Made by a program: the position numbers and the translations under genes
Origin: Rhinopithecus roxellana
Taxonomy: Eukaryota; Chordata; Mammalia; Primates; Cercopithecidae
Direction: 5' to 3'
Assembly: GCF_007565055.1 (NCBI RefSeq)
Contig: NC_044568.1
Location: 42,043,656 to 42,107,655, forward strand
DNA length: 64,000 nucleotides
Shown here: in pieces, positions 46,091-56,629 of the stretch
Numbering within the stretch: the first letter of the stretch is position 1
How the letters are laid out: each line of letters starts with the position of its first letter
The notes under the pieces: generated by a model
What the model was told of the DNA's origin: nothing
What the model saw: only the letters and a program-made list of their open reading frames with translations
The model's database searches: none

Positions 46091-46555
46091 CAGGGGTGGG
46101 GTGGGGGAGGAGGGGAGGCACCTATCAGTTGAAAGAAGCAACGTAAGTCTGGCACTCCTCCTCACTTTTCACCCCGACCCTGCCCATTCCTCTTTTTCCC
46201 TCCCAGCTTTCCAATCATGGCAGCCTCCAAGTCACACCTCCTTAAAATGCCCTGAGGTCACATGGCAGTTGTCCTAGCTCTTGCATCTCACCATCCCCCA
46301 ACTTGCGCCGGATGCTGCTTGTGAATACTTGGATTCTGAATCGTGCATTTTGTTGCCAGTCCTGGATCCACCTCTTCCCTGCCTTTATGCAACGCCCCCA
46401 CCCTATCTCACTTTCAGGGACCCTCTGGCAACTCCCCACCTCCTCACAGGCCTCCACGGCAGCTCTACTTATCTCAGCTTATAATATGGGCTTCTGAGTA
46501 GGATTTCAGTAGGGGGGAAATAAAAGGTCTTGCTTTTTTAAATGAAGTTTGCTGG
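46091..46555. other. Intergenic unique block
   Basis: Pyrimidine-rich sequence resembling an L2 in antisense at about 46150-46300. No gene signal. Confidence 0.35.
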
Positions 46556-46556
46556 A

Positions 46557-46808
46557 GGCCAGGCGCAGTGGCTCATGCCTAGGATCTCAGCACTTTGGGA
46601 GGCCAAGGCTAGTGGATCACATGAGGCCAAGAGTTCAAGACCAGCCTGATTGACATGGTGAAACCCTGTCTCTACTAAAAATGCAAAAAAATTAGCCGGG
46701 TATGGTGGCAGGCACCTGTAATCCTAGCTACTTAGGAGGCTGAGGCAGGAGAATCACTTGAACCTGGGAGGCGGAGGTTGCAGTGAGCTGAAATCCAGCC
46801 ATTGCACT
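46557..46808 (+). mobile_element. AluS truncated at its 3' end
   Basis: Sense Alu that stops at 'ccattgcactctgag' with no A tail. Confidence 0.88.
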
Positions 46809-47044
46809 CTGAGAGTCCTTCCAGCTCTGGCCTGCAGGGTGCAGGGGTCCAGACCCCGACCGTCGCTGGCCTTTGCTATCTTAGGAGCTTCTCCTTGCCT
46901 CCCTCCCTTTTTAGATCATCCTCCACCGGGTGGATTCAGAGGACAATTTTCCATGAAGAACTCAGACTGGGCCACCCCTAGGACTCTAGGTCTTAGGCAG
47001 TTGTTCAAGGGATCCTCCTCGGCATCAGGACAGGAGATGAGCCC

Positions 47045-47170
47045 ATCTGCGGCCGAAGAGACCCTAGAGTCACAGGGAAGCCAGTTCACTGGTTTTATCA
47101 ACGTTTTTATCGCTGTTCTTGTTTTAATCCTGCCCCTACTGGAAAGTAGACTTGCGTTCTATCATCTGCC
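47045..47170 (+). repeat. Inverted repeat arm A flanking CCL17
   Basis: About 125 bp matching the reverse complement of 51416-51535 at about 85% by eye ('gagaccctagagtcacag', 'aagccagttcac', 'ctactggaaagt', 'tcatctgccctgcaa'). Family not recognised. Confidence 0.85.
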
Positions 47171-47527
47171 CTGCAATGAGTTGACTGGCCACAAGGGGGC
47201 AGAAGGAGGCAACAGTAGGGCCTGGAAATTGCCCTTCTAACCGCAGCCCTGCCAAACAATGCCGGCCACAAGGTCCTCAGAAGAGAAGGACCCATGCCCC
47301 TGCCGCCAAACTGTGTTCAGAGAGAAGCCACGGCCCCATCGCTGGTTGGGAGAGTGAGAGAAGTAGAAGGGAAGGCCCTGATTCCTCTGTGCTCAGCCCG
47401 TAGCTGGGCATGGGCAGGGGTCTGGGGGTGGGGTGTTCTGAGCCTCTAGTCCCCATCTTTTTGAGCACAGGGGTGCGGGGTCCCCGGAGTGGCTCACGGG
47501 GCTCTCAACCTAATGGAGGAGCTGGGA

Positions 47528-47529
<2 letters not shown>

Positions 47530-47578
<49 letters not shown>
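47530..47578. repeat. (CA)n microsatellite
   Basis: About 24 uninterrupted CA units. Confidence 0.97.
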
Positions 47579-47579
<1 letters not shown>

Positions 47580-47580
<1 letters not shown>

Positions 47581-48400
47581 ACCAATGAGAGAACCATGAG
47601 GAGCAGGGGTCGGCTTCCGGGCAGTCCCTAAGAGCTGGGGGAGTGAGTCGGGGGGCGGCTGTGCTGGGCCGGCTTCCTGCAGGCTGGGCGCAGCTGAGGT
47701 AGTGGGGAGGTCAGCCCGGGCCGGGTGAGGATCACACTTCAGTCAGGAGGAACCACAGGGCCGCGTGGTGCCCGCCTGCCTGGGGCTGGAGGGGGCTAGG
47801 AAGGTAGCTGCAGGCAGAGGTCCCAGGGCCCCCGCAAGGACCCAGGACCCACAGATCCCCCTTGCTCTGAAGCTGGTCTGCAATTTGAGCGGGGAGAGGG
47901 AGCCAGGGCCAGGAGCAGCCGGGCGAGCTGGCCTGCAGTGAGTGCGGGGGGAGGCAGGGACAGGGCTGCAAGGTCCCGCCACCCTCGGTCAGGGGGCTCC
48001 CCGGCACTGGGCAGAGCTGTGGCCTGCGGCAGGGTCCTGGCCAGTCTGTGAAATTGACTCCAGCACCTCGGGGAAGCTTGTCCTCAACTCCACGTGGGGC
48101 AAGAACAGGAGCTGGGCTAGAGGGAAACCGGGAGACCTCGGGGTGGGTGGGAACAGAATCCAGCCACCGCCTCCCAGGACCCCGCCAGCCCCGCCCGTGC
48201 CGGGGCCTCTCACCAGGGCCTCCCCTCACTGGTGCGCGGTCTGCGGAAGCCACGTGCCCCTCTCAGCCTCAGTCTCCCTTTCCAACCTGCACAGGGCAGA
48301 ACCAGATGTTCTCTGAGGACCCTCCCAGAGTGACAGGCTGGAGTGGAAGTGCGTCTTGCACTGTGGGCACGAACACGCTGACACAGACTGAGGAGAAAGA
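47580..48400. other. GC-rich region 3' of CCL17, no gene recognised
   Basis: High GC with several overlapping open frames up to 173 codons on the minus strand. They share sequence with plus-strand frames and show no domain, so I treat them as chance. Confidence 0.4.
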
Positions 48401-48401
48401 A

Positions 48402-48407
48402 TTTAAT
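48402..48407 (-). promoter_or_regulatory. CCL17: CCL17 polyadenylation signal (ATTAAA variant)
   Basis: TTTAAT on the plus strand gives ATTAAA on the minus strand, about 195 nt after the CCL17 stop. This fits a short chemokine 3' UTR. Confidence 0.55.
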
Positions 48408-48599
48408 CTGGGCCCTTTGTGCCCATGGCTCCAGTTCAGACAAGGGGATGGGATCTCCCTCACTGTGGCGCTTCTTTGTCCTTGGAAGGCCTCCCCTGGA
48501 CCCATTTGCTCAGGGTTGGGGCAGTGAACACCAACGGTGGAGGTCCCAGGTGGTCCCAGGAGACAGTCAGGAGTCTGAGGTGAGGAGGCTTCAAGACCT

Positions 48600-50544
48600 C
48601 TAGAGGCTTTGCAGGTATTTAAGTGCCTTCTTCACTTTCTTGTCGTTGGGGTCCGAACAGATGGCCTTGTTCTGGACAGTTACAAAACTACAGAGAAGGA
48701 GGATGTTACCAGGGGTGGCAGACGGGGAAGGGCTCCCAGGGACTGGGAGCTGTGCTGACCAGGATTCCCAGGGACTGGGAGCTGTGCTGACCAGCCGCCC
48801 TGTGCTGACCAGGATTCCAAGGCTCCAAGAGGGGCAGGAAGTTGCTGCAGTCACACGGGGCATTGGTGGCAGATCTGGGACTTCAGGCTCTGTCCTGAGT
48901 GACATCAACCCTCCCAGGCAGCCAGGGCTGCAGGACCTTGTGCCCACCCCTCAGCCTGCCCATGCCCCCAGACGGCCTAGAGCCTGGGACGTGGAGACTG
49001 CGGGCAGGGCTTAGGCCCAGGCCAGGGGAGGTGACCACATTGCCCCTGACCAGCTTTGTGACCTGGGGGTGTTCATCGCTTCCGGGGCCTCGATTTCACC
49101 ACAAATCAAGAAACAGGTTGGACCTCATGGCCTGCAGCCATTTTGGGTCCCACAGCATGGGGAACATGAACTGCCCCAAGGAGCCTGCAGAGGTCAGGGA
49201 GGAAGGCCCCACTGTCTCTTCCCTGCTCCCCAGTGGCTGTCCTGGGAGCTCCTGGGAGCACTTGCCCCCAAGCTTGGCCCTGAGGAGCAGGGTAGGGCCG
49301 GGGGGGACTTACACAATGGCATCCCTGGGACAGTCCTCGGATGTCTGGTACCATGTCTTCAGCTTTCTAAGGGGAATGGCTCCCTTGAAGTACTTCAGGC
49401 AGCACTCCCGGCCCACGTTGGTCCCTCGAGCTGCAGGGAGAGGAGCGGGGCAGGGGTGTCTGTGAGTATCTGGGTGTGTGTTGCGGGGACTCCTGGAGGC
49501 TGTTCATGGAAGATCTGCATGTGCGTGTTCATGTGTGCACCTGTGTGTGGTGACTGCATGTGCATCGCTGCCTATGTGTATGTGTGTCTGTGTGTTACCG
49601 TGCACAAGTGTGTGTGAGGCCTCTGTGTATGCTGTGGGGGTCCTGTGTGTTTGTGGGTATGCATGTCTGTGTGTGTCTGTGGGGGATCCTGTGTGTCCTG
49701 TGAGTGCCTACGTGTGTGTGTCTGTGTGCATCCCTGTATGTCTATATTTGGCAACCTTATTTCATCTTCCCTTTGCCAACCTAATATAAGAATCTCTTTT
49801 TCAGGCTGAGACCCGAGGCTCACGCCTGTAATCCCAGCACTTTGGGAGGCCGAAGTGGGTGCATTGCCTGAGGTCAGGAGTTCGAGACCAGCCTGACCAA
49901 CATGGTGAAAATCCATTGGTGGCGTGGTGGCTGGGCCCCTGAATTACCAGCTACTTGGGAGGCTGAGGTAGGATAATTGCTTGAACCCAGGAGGCAGAGG
50001 TTGCAGTGAGCTGAGATCGCACCATTGCACTCCAGCCTGGACAACATAGCGAGACTCCATCTCAAAAAAAAAGAATCTTTTTGTACATGCTTTTGGAACT
50101 AATTATCCTATCTTTATGCTGATTCCTTCGTTGTGCATAAAACCTGTTAATAAAACAGAGGCTAATAAATAATTTTGAGAATTGTTCATTTTCCATTACA
50201 CAACTACAGCCACAGCCCCCACCTCGCAGCCATTGCAGTCGGAGCTGTGCTCGCTTTGGACCTCACCAAGCCCACCCGCAAGAGCTGGGTCATCATCAAC
50301 ATTTTTCTCTGCTTATTTCCCTCAAAATCCTAGTGCTGTGGGCTTCTCATGTCTTTTGTGGGAGTAGGTGGGGTGTAAATAATACACAAATGTGTGTGTT
50401 GCTGCAGTGGTCTTCATGCCCCCAACTCCTGTCCTCCCGGTGCCCACCCCTGGCCACCTGTCCCCTGCTCTCACCTGCATGGATGTGCTGCAGAGAAGCC
50501 CCCAGGAGGAGGATGACCAGGGCCAGCATCTTCAGTGGGGCCAT
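48600..50544 (-). CDS. CCL17: CCL17 (TARC), CC chemokine, 3 exons, 91 aa with early stop
   Basis: CCL17 is a secreted CC chemokine that binds CCR4 and draws Th2 and regulatory T cells. Exon 1 is 50544-50475 (MAPLKMLALVILLLGASLQH, signal peptide residues 1-23). Exon 2 is 49430-49313, and exon 3 is 48687-48600. The joins are in frame (70+118+88 = 276 nt). The mature form starts ARGTNVGREC. The CC pair is C33-C34, with C57 and C73 completing the two disulfides. The frame ends LKYLQSL-TAG, and the next codons AGG TCT TGA match the human Arg-Ser-stop, so the human Glu codon is TAG here: three residues shorter. Other differences from human as remembered are Ile at residue 11 and Pro at residue 58 after the third cysteine. 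The fold should be intact because the lost residues follow the C-terminal helix. Confidence 0.94.
49440..49745. repeat. Degenerate TG-rich tract in CCL17 intron 1
   Basis: About 300 bp of interrupted TG/TGTGTC repeats. On the transcribed strand it is CA-rich and abuts the exon 2 acceptor. Confidence 0.8.
49804..50071 (+). mobile_element. AluS element, CCL17 intron 1
   Basis: Sense Alu (antisense to CCL17) with 'aagaatctctttt'/'aagaatcttttt' duplications and a small central deletion. Confidence 0.9.
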
Positions 50545-50631
50545 GGTGCCAGGAGCCCAGGAGGGAGTCTCTGCGTGCGGGTCCCTCTGCTTAGGGAGAC
50601 ACCCTGGTGAGAGTCGAGGGTGGCAGTGACC

Positions 50632-50638
50632 TATTTAA
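50632..50638 (-). promoter_or_regulatory. CCL17: CCL17 TATA-like box (TTAAATA)
   Basis: TTAAATA on the minus strand, about 90 bp before the ATG, places a start site near 50605. The 5' UTR would be about 60 nt. Further upstream non-coding exons are possible and not ruled out. Confidence 0.6.
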
Positions 50639-50701
50639 CCTCTTTGAGGGTCTTGCCCCGCCTTCTGTCACCTCCTCATATCCTTCCCTAGACCAGCGAA
50701 G

Positions 50702-50710
50702 TTCGAAGAA
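50702..50710. promoter_or_regulatory. CCL17: GAS-type STAT site TTCGAAGAA
   Basis: TTCN3GAA, the general STAT palindrome, about 65 bp upstream of the TATA-like box. Confidence 0.45.
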
Positions 50711-50720
50711 TTTGAGATGA

Positions 50721-50730
50721 TTCAGGAGAA
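50721..50730. promoter_or_regulatory. CCL17: STAT6-type site TTCAGGAGAA
   Basis: TTCN4GAA, the spacing preferred by STAT6. CCL17 induction by IL-4 and IL-13 through STAT6 is established; use of this exact site is inferred. Confidence 0.6.
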
Positions 50731-50756
50731 GTCCAGCTCTTGGAATATTTGTGGAT

Positions 50757-50766
50757 TTCCAGAGAA
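50757..50766. promoter_or_regulatory. CCL17: STAT6-type site TTCCAGAGAA
   Basis: Second TTCN4GAA, 26 bp beyond the first. An NF-kB-like GGATTTCC overlaps its left edge (50753-50760). Confidence 0.6.
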
Positions 50767-50799
50767 GGGGCACTCAACTACAGATGGAGGTGGGGTACA

Positions 50800-51410
50800 T
50801 GTATCTGGAGCCCATGGCAGTGATATACTTCTCCTTTCAAAGGCGACATTTCTCGGTTCCTCTATTAGAATTGAAAAGCCTCCATGCACAGCTGGGTTCA
50901 TCTCTCTGGGGCTGGAGAGCGTCCTTCATGCATGGTGGCTTGAATAGGGGAGCAGACGGGGGTGTTGGGGAGTCAACCAGGCAGAAACCAAGCAGAGCTC
51001 TTCTGGACCATGAGTGAGCTTCAGGGTGCTGTCGGGGCCACCGCGGCTGCCGGGCACAGGCACATGGGCATCACTCTGCAGGGAGGTCCATGCTTTATCC
51101 GCCTCCGAGAGGCTGAGGCCCAGCCAGGGCACAGAGCAGCTTTGGCTGGTGTCCCATCCCAGGCGAGGCCCTGACCGCAGGAGGCAAGAGCCCGGTGGCG
51201 CTTCGATCACCATTCAGTCCAAATAGCTCAGGAGACCACGTTCCCCTAAATGGGATGCCTTACCCTAAGATACAGAACAGAACGAAGGGGTCCGTGGGAG
51301 ATGCTGCTTCTCACTTCTAGCAGAGCTGTGTCCCGGAGTCAGTACTAGATGCCTGGTCAGGGTCCAGCCTGAGTCAGGCCCTGAGCTGACTTTCCAGGCA
51401 CCCCGGCTCT
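50800..51410. other. CCL17 upstream region, no further gene
   Basis: Unique-looking sequence. Short frames only; none has a recognisable domain. Confidence 0.4.
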
Positions 51411-51415
51411 TTGCA

Positions 51416-51535
51416 GGGCAGATGACAGAACATGAGTCCACTTTCCAGTAGGGTCAGGAATAAAACAAGAATTGCAATCATAAGGAGGTTGATAAAGTTG
51501 GTGAACTGGCTTCTCTGTGACTCTAGGGTCTCAGC
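51416..51535 (-). repeat. Inverted repeat arm B flanking CCL17
   Basis: Reverse-complement partner of 47045-47170, with a 3-bp length difference. The arms lie about 4.4 kb apart with all of CCL17 between them. Confidence 0.85.
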
Positions 51536-51539
51536 CCCA

Positions 51540-53305
51540 GGTCACAGCATCCCTGCAAGTGGGTCAGTCCCCCGAGGAAATTGCCAGTCACCCTGTTGGG
51601 GCTCACAGGAGCCTGAGCACGGGCATCCCTTCAGTAGGATGAGAATCCCATGGCCTTCAGGTGGGCAGCACCAGGGAAGGGCGGCTCCAGGCAGGACAGC
51701 ACCTGGACTCTGATTGTGACATGGGGGATCTTGGCCTGGCTTCACCCTGTCCCTGCATGACCAGGGCCAACTCAAAATGATAGCACTGCCCCTCCAAAAC
51801 AAGGCACAGCTGCCTTCCACCCTTTCACAGTCCACCCTGTGTTAATCACTGTATCTTTACAAAGTTTTTCACTAACGTCACGATAACAGCAACAGCCGCT
51901 ATTTGTCGTGAGGTTTTTTGTTTCTTGGTTTTAGATTCTGGGGACCTGTGGAAACCCCACGCTCCCGGAGCATTGCTCAGAGCTAACCTCATCAGTCCTC
52001 AGGTGGAAGGGTGGGGATCCTATAAGAGGAAACCAGACAGAGACCCTCAACCTCGGAGGAGCCCCAGGCGCTCCTCTCCCCACCCCTCAACAAGGGAGGG
52101 CTGGCTGCTTCTGCACCTGGGAGGGGGGGCTTCCCTGCTCATGGAGAAATCTTTCTGTGGGCAGGATCCTCTGTGTGACCTCGGGCGGCTCTCAGACCCT
52201 CTCTGGACCTCAATCTCATCACTTGTAGAAGGAAGTTTGGTCTGTCCCACAGAGCCCTGCCAAAACGGTAGATCTCAGGAAGATGGAGACCCCCTTGGTG
52301 GGCCTCGCACCAACATTTCTCTGCTTCTCTGGGGGTCTCATTAGCTACCAGAGACCCTGACCCTGCCCCCTCCTCAAGCCACAGCCCAGATGGGTTCTTT
52401 GCCCCCAGCCACCCCTCCTGCGCCCAGGGCTGGCTTCCATTTGCACATGCAGAGGAGGGGGAGGGGAGGCTGCTTTTCCTGCCTGGGCACCTCCTTGGCG
52501 CCAACATCCCAGAGGAAGGGAGGAGCAGCCTCAGAGTAGCTCTCCGCAGAGTCCCCATGCAAAGGAGGCCGCGCTGGGCAGGGGGAGGTGTGCAGGCACA
52601 GGGCAGCCCTGACCTGGTGACAGAGCCTGAGCCCAGAGGTGTAGGGCCGGGCCTGGGTCCTGGGAACAGGCAGGAAGGGGCGCCTCTGCCAACCACCCCT
52701 CCTGCCCTCGCTGCCCTCTGTGTGCTCTGCCCTGTGGCTTCTGCCTGCCCTATTGTGGGAACTCCACCTGCCACAGAAGCCACTACATGCTCTTCTGTGC
52801 TACACAACTGCAAGGGACAACTGTGACCCAGTGAGCAGCCTGATTAATGATGAAGCGACTGCAGTCCCTGCTGCTGGGGAAACTCCCCGGTGGGTTCTGA
52901 GTTTTCTTTGCTTTCCCACAGACTCAGAGCTTTCTCCAGAAGGACCCAAATTCCCCTGTTTATTCTGGGGAACAGATCATGAAAGTAGCAGTGGAAGGTT
53001 CTGGACTAGGAAGGTTCCGGTTCAGCGCAAGGCTGGTGCAGACTGCCTGGCTGGCAGGGGCAGCTGGCCTCTTGGGGCTGTGCCCGGGGCTGCAGGGTGG
53101 ACAGAGGCCAGACCCTGCTGTTGTGGGGTTTCACAGTGGATAGGGGTGGGGGAACAGGGCCTGACCCCTTATAAGGACATGCAGGTGAGATTAAAGGGCT
53201 TCGGGGCACAGATTGGGGAGAGGCTGCTTCTGGCCAGAATTCATGGAAGTCTACCTGAAAGAGGTGGCTGTAGCGCATAGGGCTAGGTTTTGTAGATAAG
53301 ATTCA
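51540..53305. other. Intergenic GC-rich block
   Basis: No repeat family or exon is recognised. The longest frame is 224 codons on the minus strand (52139-52813), low in complexity of signal and without a domain. MIR-like phrases occur at about 52810-52860. Confidence 0.35.
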
Positions 53306-53311
53306 TACTGA

Positions 53312-53610
53312 GGCCGGGCGCGGTGGCTCACGCCTGTAATCCCAGCACTTTGGGAGGCCGAGGCGGGCGGATCACGAGGTCAGGAGATTGAGACCATCCT
53401 GGCTAACAGGGTGAAACCCCATCTCTACTAAAAAATACAAAAAAATTAGCCAGGCAGGGTGGCAGGCACCTGTAGTCCCAGCTACTCAGGAGGCTGAGGC
53501 AGGGGAATGGCGTGAACCTGGGAGGCGGAGCTTTCAGTGAGCCAAGATTGTACCACTGCACTCCAGCCTGGGCGACAGAGCGAGACTCCGTTAAAAATAT
53601 ATATATATAT
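53312..53610 (+). mobile_element. AluY/S with (TA)n tail
   Basis: Sense Alu ending in 'aaatatatatatatatat', with 'attcatactgag'/'attcatattgag' flanks. Confidence 0.92.
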
Positions 53611-53708
53611 ATTCATATTGAGATTGGAAGAAAGGACATTGCACAGGGTGCACGGTTTAGGCAAAGGTGCAGAGAGGGAAATGTGCAGATATAAATTAGG
53701 GCAACAAC

Positions 53709-54007
53709 AGCTGGGCATGGTGGCTCACGCCTGTAATCCCAGCACTTTGGGAGGCTGAGGCGGATGGATCACAAGGTCAGGAGATCGAGACTATCCTGGC
53801 TAACATGGTGAAACCCCGTCTCTACTAAAAATACAAAAAATCAGCTGGGCTTGGTGGCGGCCACCTGTAGTCCCAGCTGCTGGAGAGGCTGAGGCAGAAG
53901 AATGGCGTGAACCTGGGAGGTGGAGCTTGCAGTAAGCCGAGATCGCGCCACCGCACTCCAGCCTGGGTGACAGAGCAAGACTCCGTCTCAAAAAAAAAAA
54001 AAAAAAA
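53709..54007 (+). mobile_element. AluY/S element
   Basis: Sense Alu with an A tail and 'agggcaacaac'/'agggcaatagc' flanks. Confidence 0.92.
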
Positions 54008-55430
54008 ATAGGGCAATAGCATGAAACCCCGGCACAGGGCACAGCCTAAATGCAAGACTGAGAGCCAGTCACATGAGGACAGGCTGTGTCTGCCTTGCCC
54101 CGTGCTGTGGGCATCCCCAGGGCCAAGCATGGTGCCTGGCATGCAGTGAACCTTCAGCGTTCGAGTAAACACAGGACTGACCGAGTAAACACAGGACTGA
54201 AGGAAGGGTAGGTGAGATGGATGCAAAGGGCCCAGTGTGCCTCAGTCTTCTTTGGGAGGTGGCCGGGACCAGGGATATTTTTGAGGTGGTTTCCTCACCA
54301 GGGGTTAACCGAGTTTATTCCTCCTCAGTTCTCCCAGGCTGTGAGATGGATGCCAAGGGACCTTCCAGACAAAATATCCCGAAGTCTGGGCCTATCCGAA
54401 ACATCTTGAGAGATCTTTATGCTGCTGTGAGGACTCTAGGACCTGGAGGTCTGTCAGGGCAATCAGGAATGCTCCCTGGAGGAGGTGGCAGTGAGGCAGA
54501 GCTTTGTGGAGGGGCAGCAGGGGAGAGAATGCTGTGGCCAGGGGAAGGGGAAGGGCCATGACAGGGAAGCAGGCCAGACACTGTTAGGCCTATTAGGAGA
54601 GTGTGAAGGGGAATTGGATGTGAGTGGGAGGAACGGCCATGGTAACTCCTTGTCTCAACGCCTCTGACTAAAGTGGGCAGGCACACCACCCAGGAATCTG
54701 TCGCGCTTGCCCCAGGGGCTGCTGCAACAGCCCACTCCGCTTTGGCCAGAGGGCACTGGAACAGGCAGATATGTGGTCCTTCTCCCTGAAAGACAGGGAA
54801 GGAACGTTCCTGCCCCAGGCTCTGCCCAGGCTCATACAGAAGCCTGTCCCCGAGGCAGTGGGTGGAACGAGGATGCTGTCAGTCACAGAGCATCCAAGCA
54901 GCTGGGGCGGAAGCTCTTCATCATCTTCAATTGCATTTGACAGCTGTGGCTGACCGGGGGTGGGCAGCTAGGCAGAAGTGTCATCCCCGTCACACCAGTG
55001 TCACCTGAGGCTCATCAGGGCAGTGACTTGCCTAGGGTCTCCTGGAGCAGCTCAGGAAGGATTGAGCATTTGTTTACTCATCTCCATCACTGACAGCTGA
55101 AACTGGATTCATCCTGCCCTACCCAGGGGCCCGGGAATCAGGGATCAGGGCCAGTCCAGCTGAGATGTGAGGGTCCCAAATGGTATTTCCACCCCTGGCC
55201 CCAAAATAGGCCCCATTCCCCTGTCCCAAAGACTTGACGTGCCCGTTGATGTGTCTGTCGTTCCTGATGGGGTGTCCTCTTGGTTCCTCAGGTCGGAAAT
55301 CCAAGGGTCATCTCTGTCCCTGGGCTCTCCCTCACTGCCCACATCCAGTCCATCAGCAAAGTGTGTTAGTTGGCTACCTGGATGTGTCCGGAATTTGTCT
55401 CCTCCTCCTCCTCCATCTCTCTGCTGGACC
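54008..55430. other. Intergenic block, no gene recognised
   Basis: A short tandem duplication 'gagtaaacacaggactga' occurs at 54163-54180 and 54182-54199. Otherwise unique-looking, with chance frames only. Confidence 0.4.
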
Positions 55431-55434
55431 ACAG

Positions 55435-55995
55435 CCGTGAACTCATGCCCCAGCTTCCAGGCCTTCCTGGTCTAGTCCATCTTCCTCTCAAAAGCCCAGT
55501 GATCTCCAAAACACGAGTCTGAGCAAGGCTCTCCCCTCTCAAAATCCTTCAATGCCTCCCCATTACCCTCAGGACAAAGCCCACATTTCTGCCTACTTCT
55601 CCAGGCTCAACTTTTTCCTCCAGCTCCACCACCCACCACATCACTTTGTCCCAGCCACATGGACCTTCTTTCAGTTCCTTGAAAATGCCAGGCCCTTACT
55701 GATACCCAAGCCTTTGTACAGGCTGTTCTTCCTGTCTGGAACATTCTCTCCTGCTCCCCCATCTCACTTCCTTTTACTCCTACCCTCATTTCAGAGGGCC
55801 AGCTTGAACCCTCACTCCCTTCCTTCCTCTATATCCCCAGAGTTCATTGACTTCCCTCTTCATGGCTGTCTTCATATTGTTTGTGATTGCTAATTTACTT
55901 GTTGGGACTCACACAAAAGACTGTAAAATCCTTGAAGGATCTCTTTTATGTTCCAACTTATCCCTCCAGGACTTAGCACCTTAGTGGGTGCTCAA
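55435..55995 (-). repeat. L2 fragment, antisense
   Basis: Contains 'tcaatgcctccccattaccctcagg', 'ttcctgtctggaacattctctcc' in parts and the 3' end 'ccttagtgggtgctcaataaaatg', typical of antisense L2. Confidence 0.65.
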
Positions 55996-56009
55996 TAAAA
56001 TGTTTATTA

Positions 56010-56600
56010 GGCCAGTGTTGTGGCTCACACCTGTAATTCCAATACTTTGGGAGGCAGAGGCAGGTGGATCACTTCAGCCCAGGAGTTCAAGACAAGCCTA
56101 GGCAATGTGGTAAAACCCTGTCTCTACAAAAAAATGCAAAAAAATGACCAGGCACAGTGGCTCATGCCTGTAATCCCAGCACTTTGGGAGGCCAAGGCAG
56201 GTGGATCACAAGGTCAGGAGATCGAGACCTTCCTGGCCAACATGGTGAAATCCCGTCTCTACTAAATATACAAAAAAAAAAAAAAAATTAGCTGGGTGTA
56301 GTGGAGTGTGCCTGTAGTCCCAGCTACTCGGGAGGCTGAGGCAGGAGAATCGCTTGAACCCGGGAGGTGGAGATTGCAGTGAGCCGAGATCACACCACTG
56401 CACTCCATCCTGGGCAACACAGCGAGACTCTGTCTCAAAAAAAAAAAAAATTAGCCAGGTGTTACAGTGTGCACCTGTCCCAGCTACTCTGGAGGCTGAG
56501 TAGGGAGGATCACCGACATCAGGAAGGTTGAGGCTGCAGTGAGCCATGATTGCACCACTGCGTTCCAGCCTGGGAGGCAGAGTGAGACCCTGTCTCAAAA
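56010..56600 (+). mobile_element. AluJ split by a younger Alu
   Basis: Left arm at 56010-56147 ('ggccagtgttgtggctcaca'), right arm at 56445-56600 ('ttagccaggtgttacagtgt'). A complete Alu lies between them. Confidence 0.88.
56148..56444 (+). mobile_element. AluS nested inside AluJ
   Basis: Complete sense Alu inserted in the central A-rich linker of the older copy; long A tail. Confidence 0.9.
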
Positions 56601-56629
56601 TATATATATATATGTTTACTGAATGTATA

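Noticed and set aside
46758..47240. 160-codon plus-strand frame with a hydrophobic segment
   Set aside because: It starts inside an Alu and continues into the inverted-repeat arm. Only the arm comparison keeps it slightly interesting; there is no gene structure.
47732..48253. 173-codon minus-strand frame downstream of CCL17
   Set aside because: Pro/Gly-rich and overlapped by long frames on the other strand; typical of GC-rich non-coding DNA.
48640..49617. Plus-strand frames of 124-188 codons across 48640-49617
   Set aside because: Antisense shadows of CCL17 exons and its TG-rich intron.
52139..52813. 224-codon minus-strand open frame
   Set aside because: GC-rich chance frame, overlapped by plus-strand frames, with no domain, no homology I recognise and no splice context.
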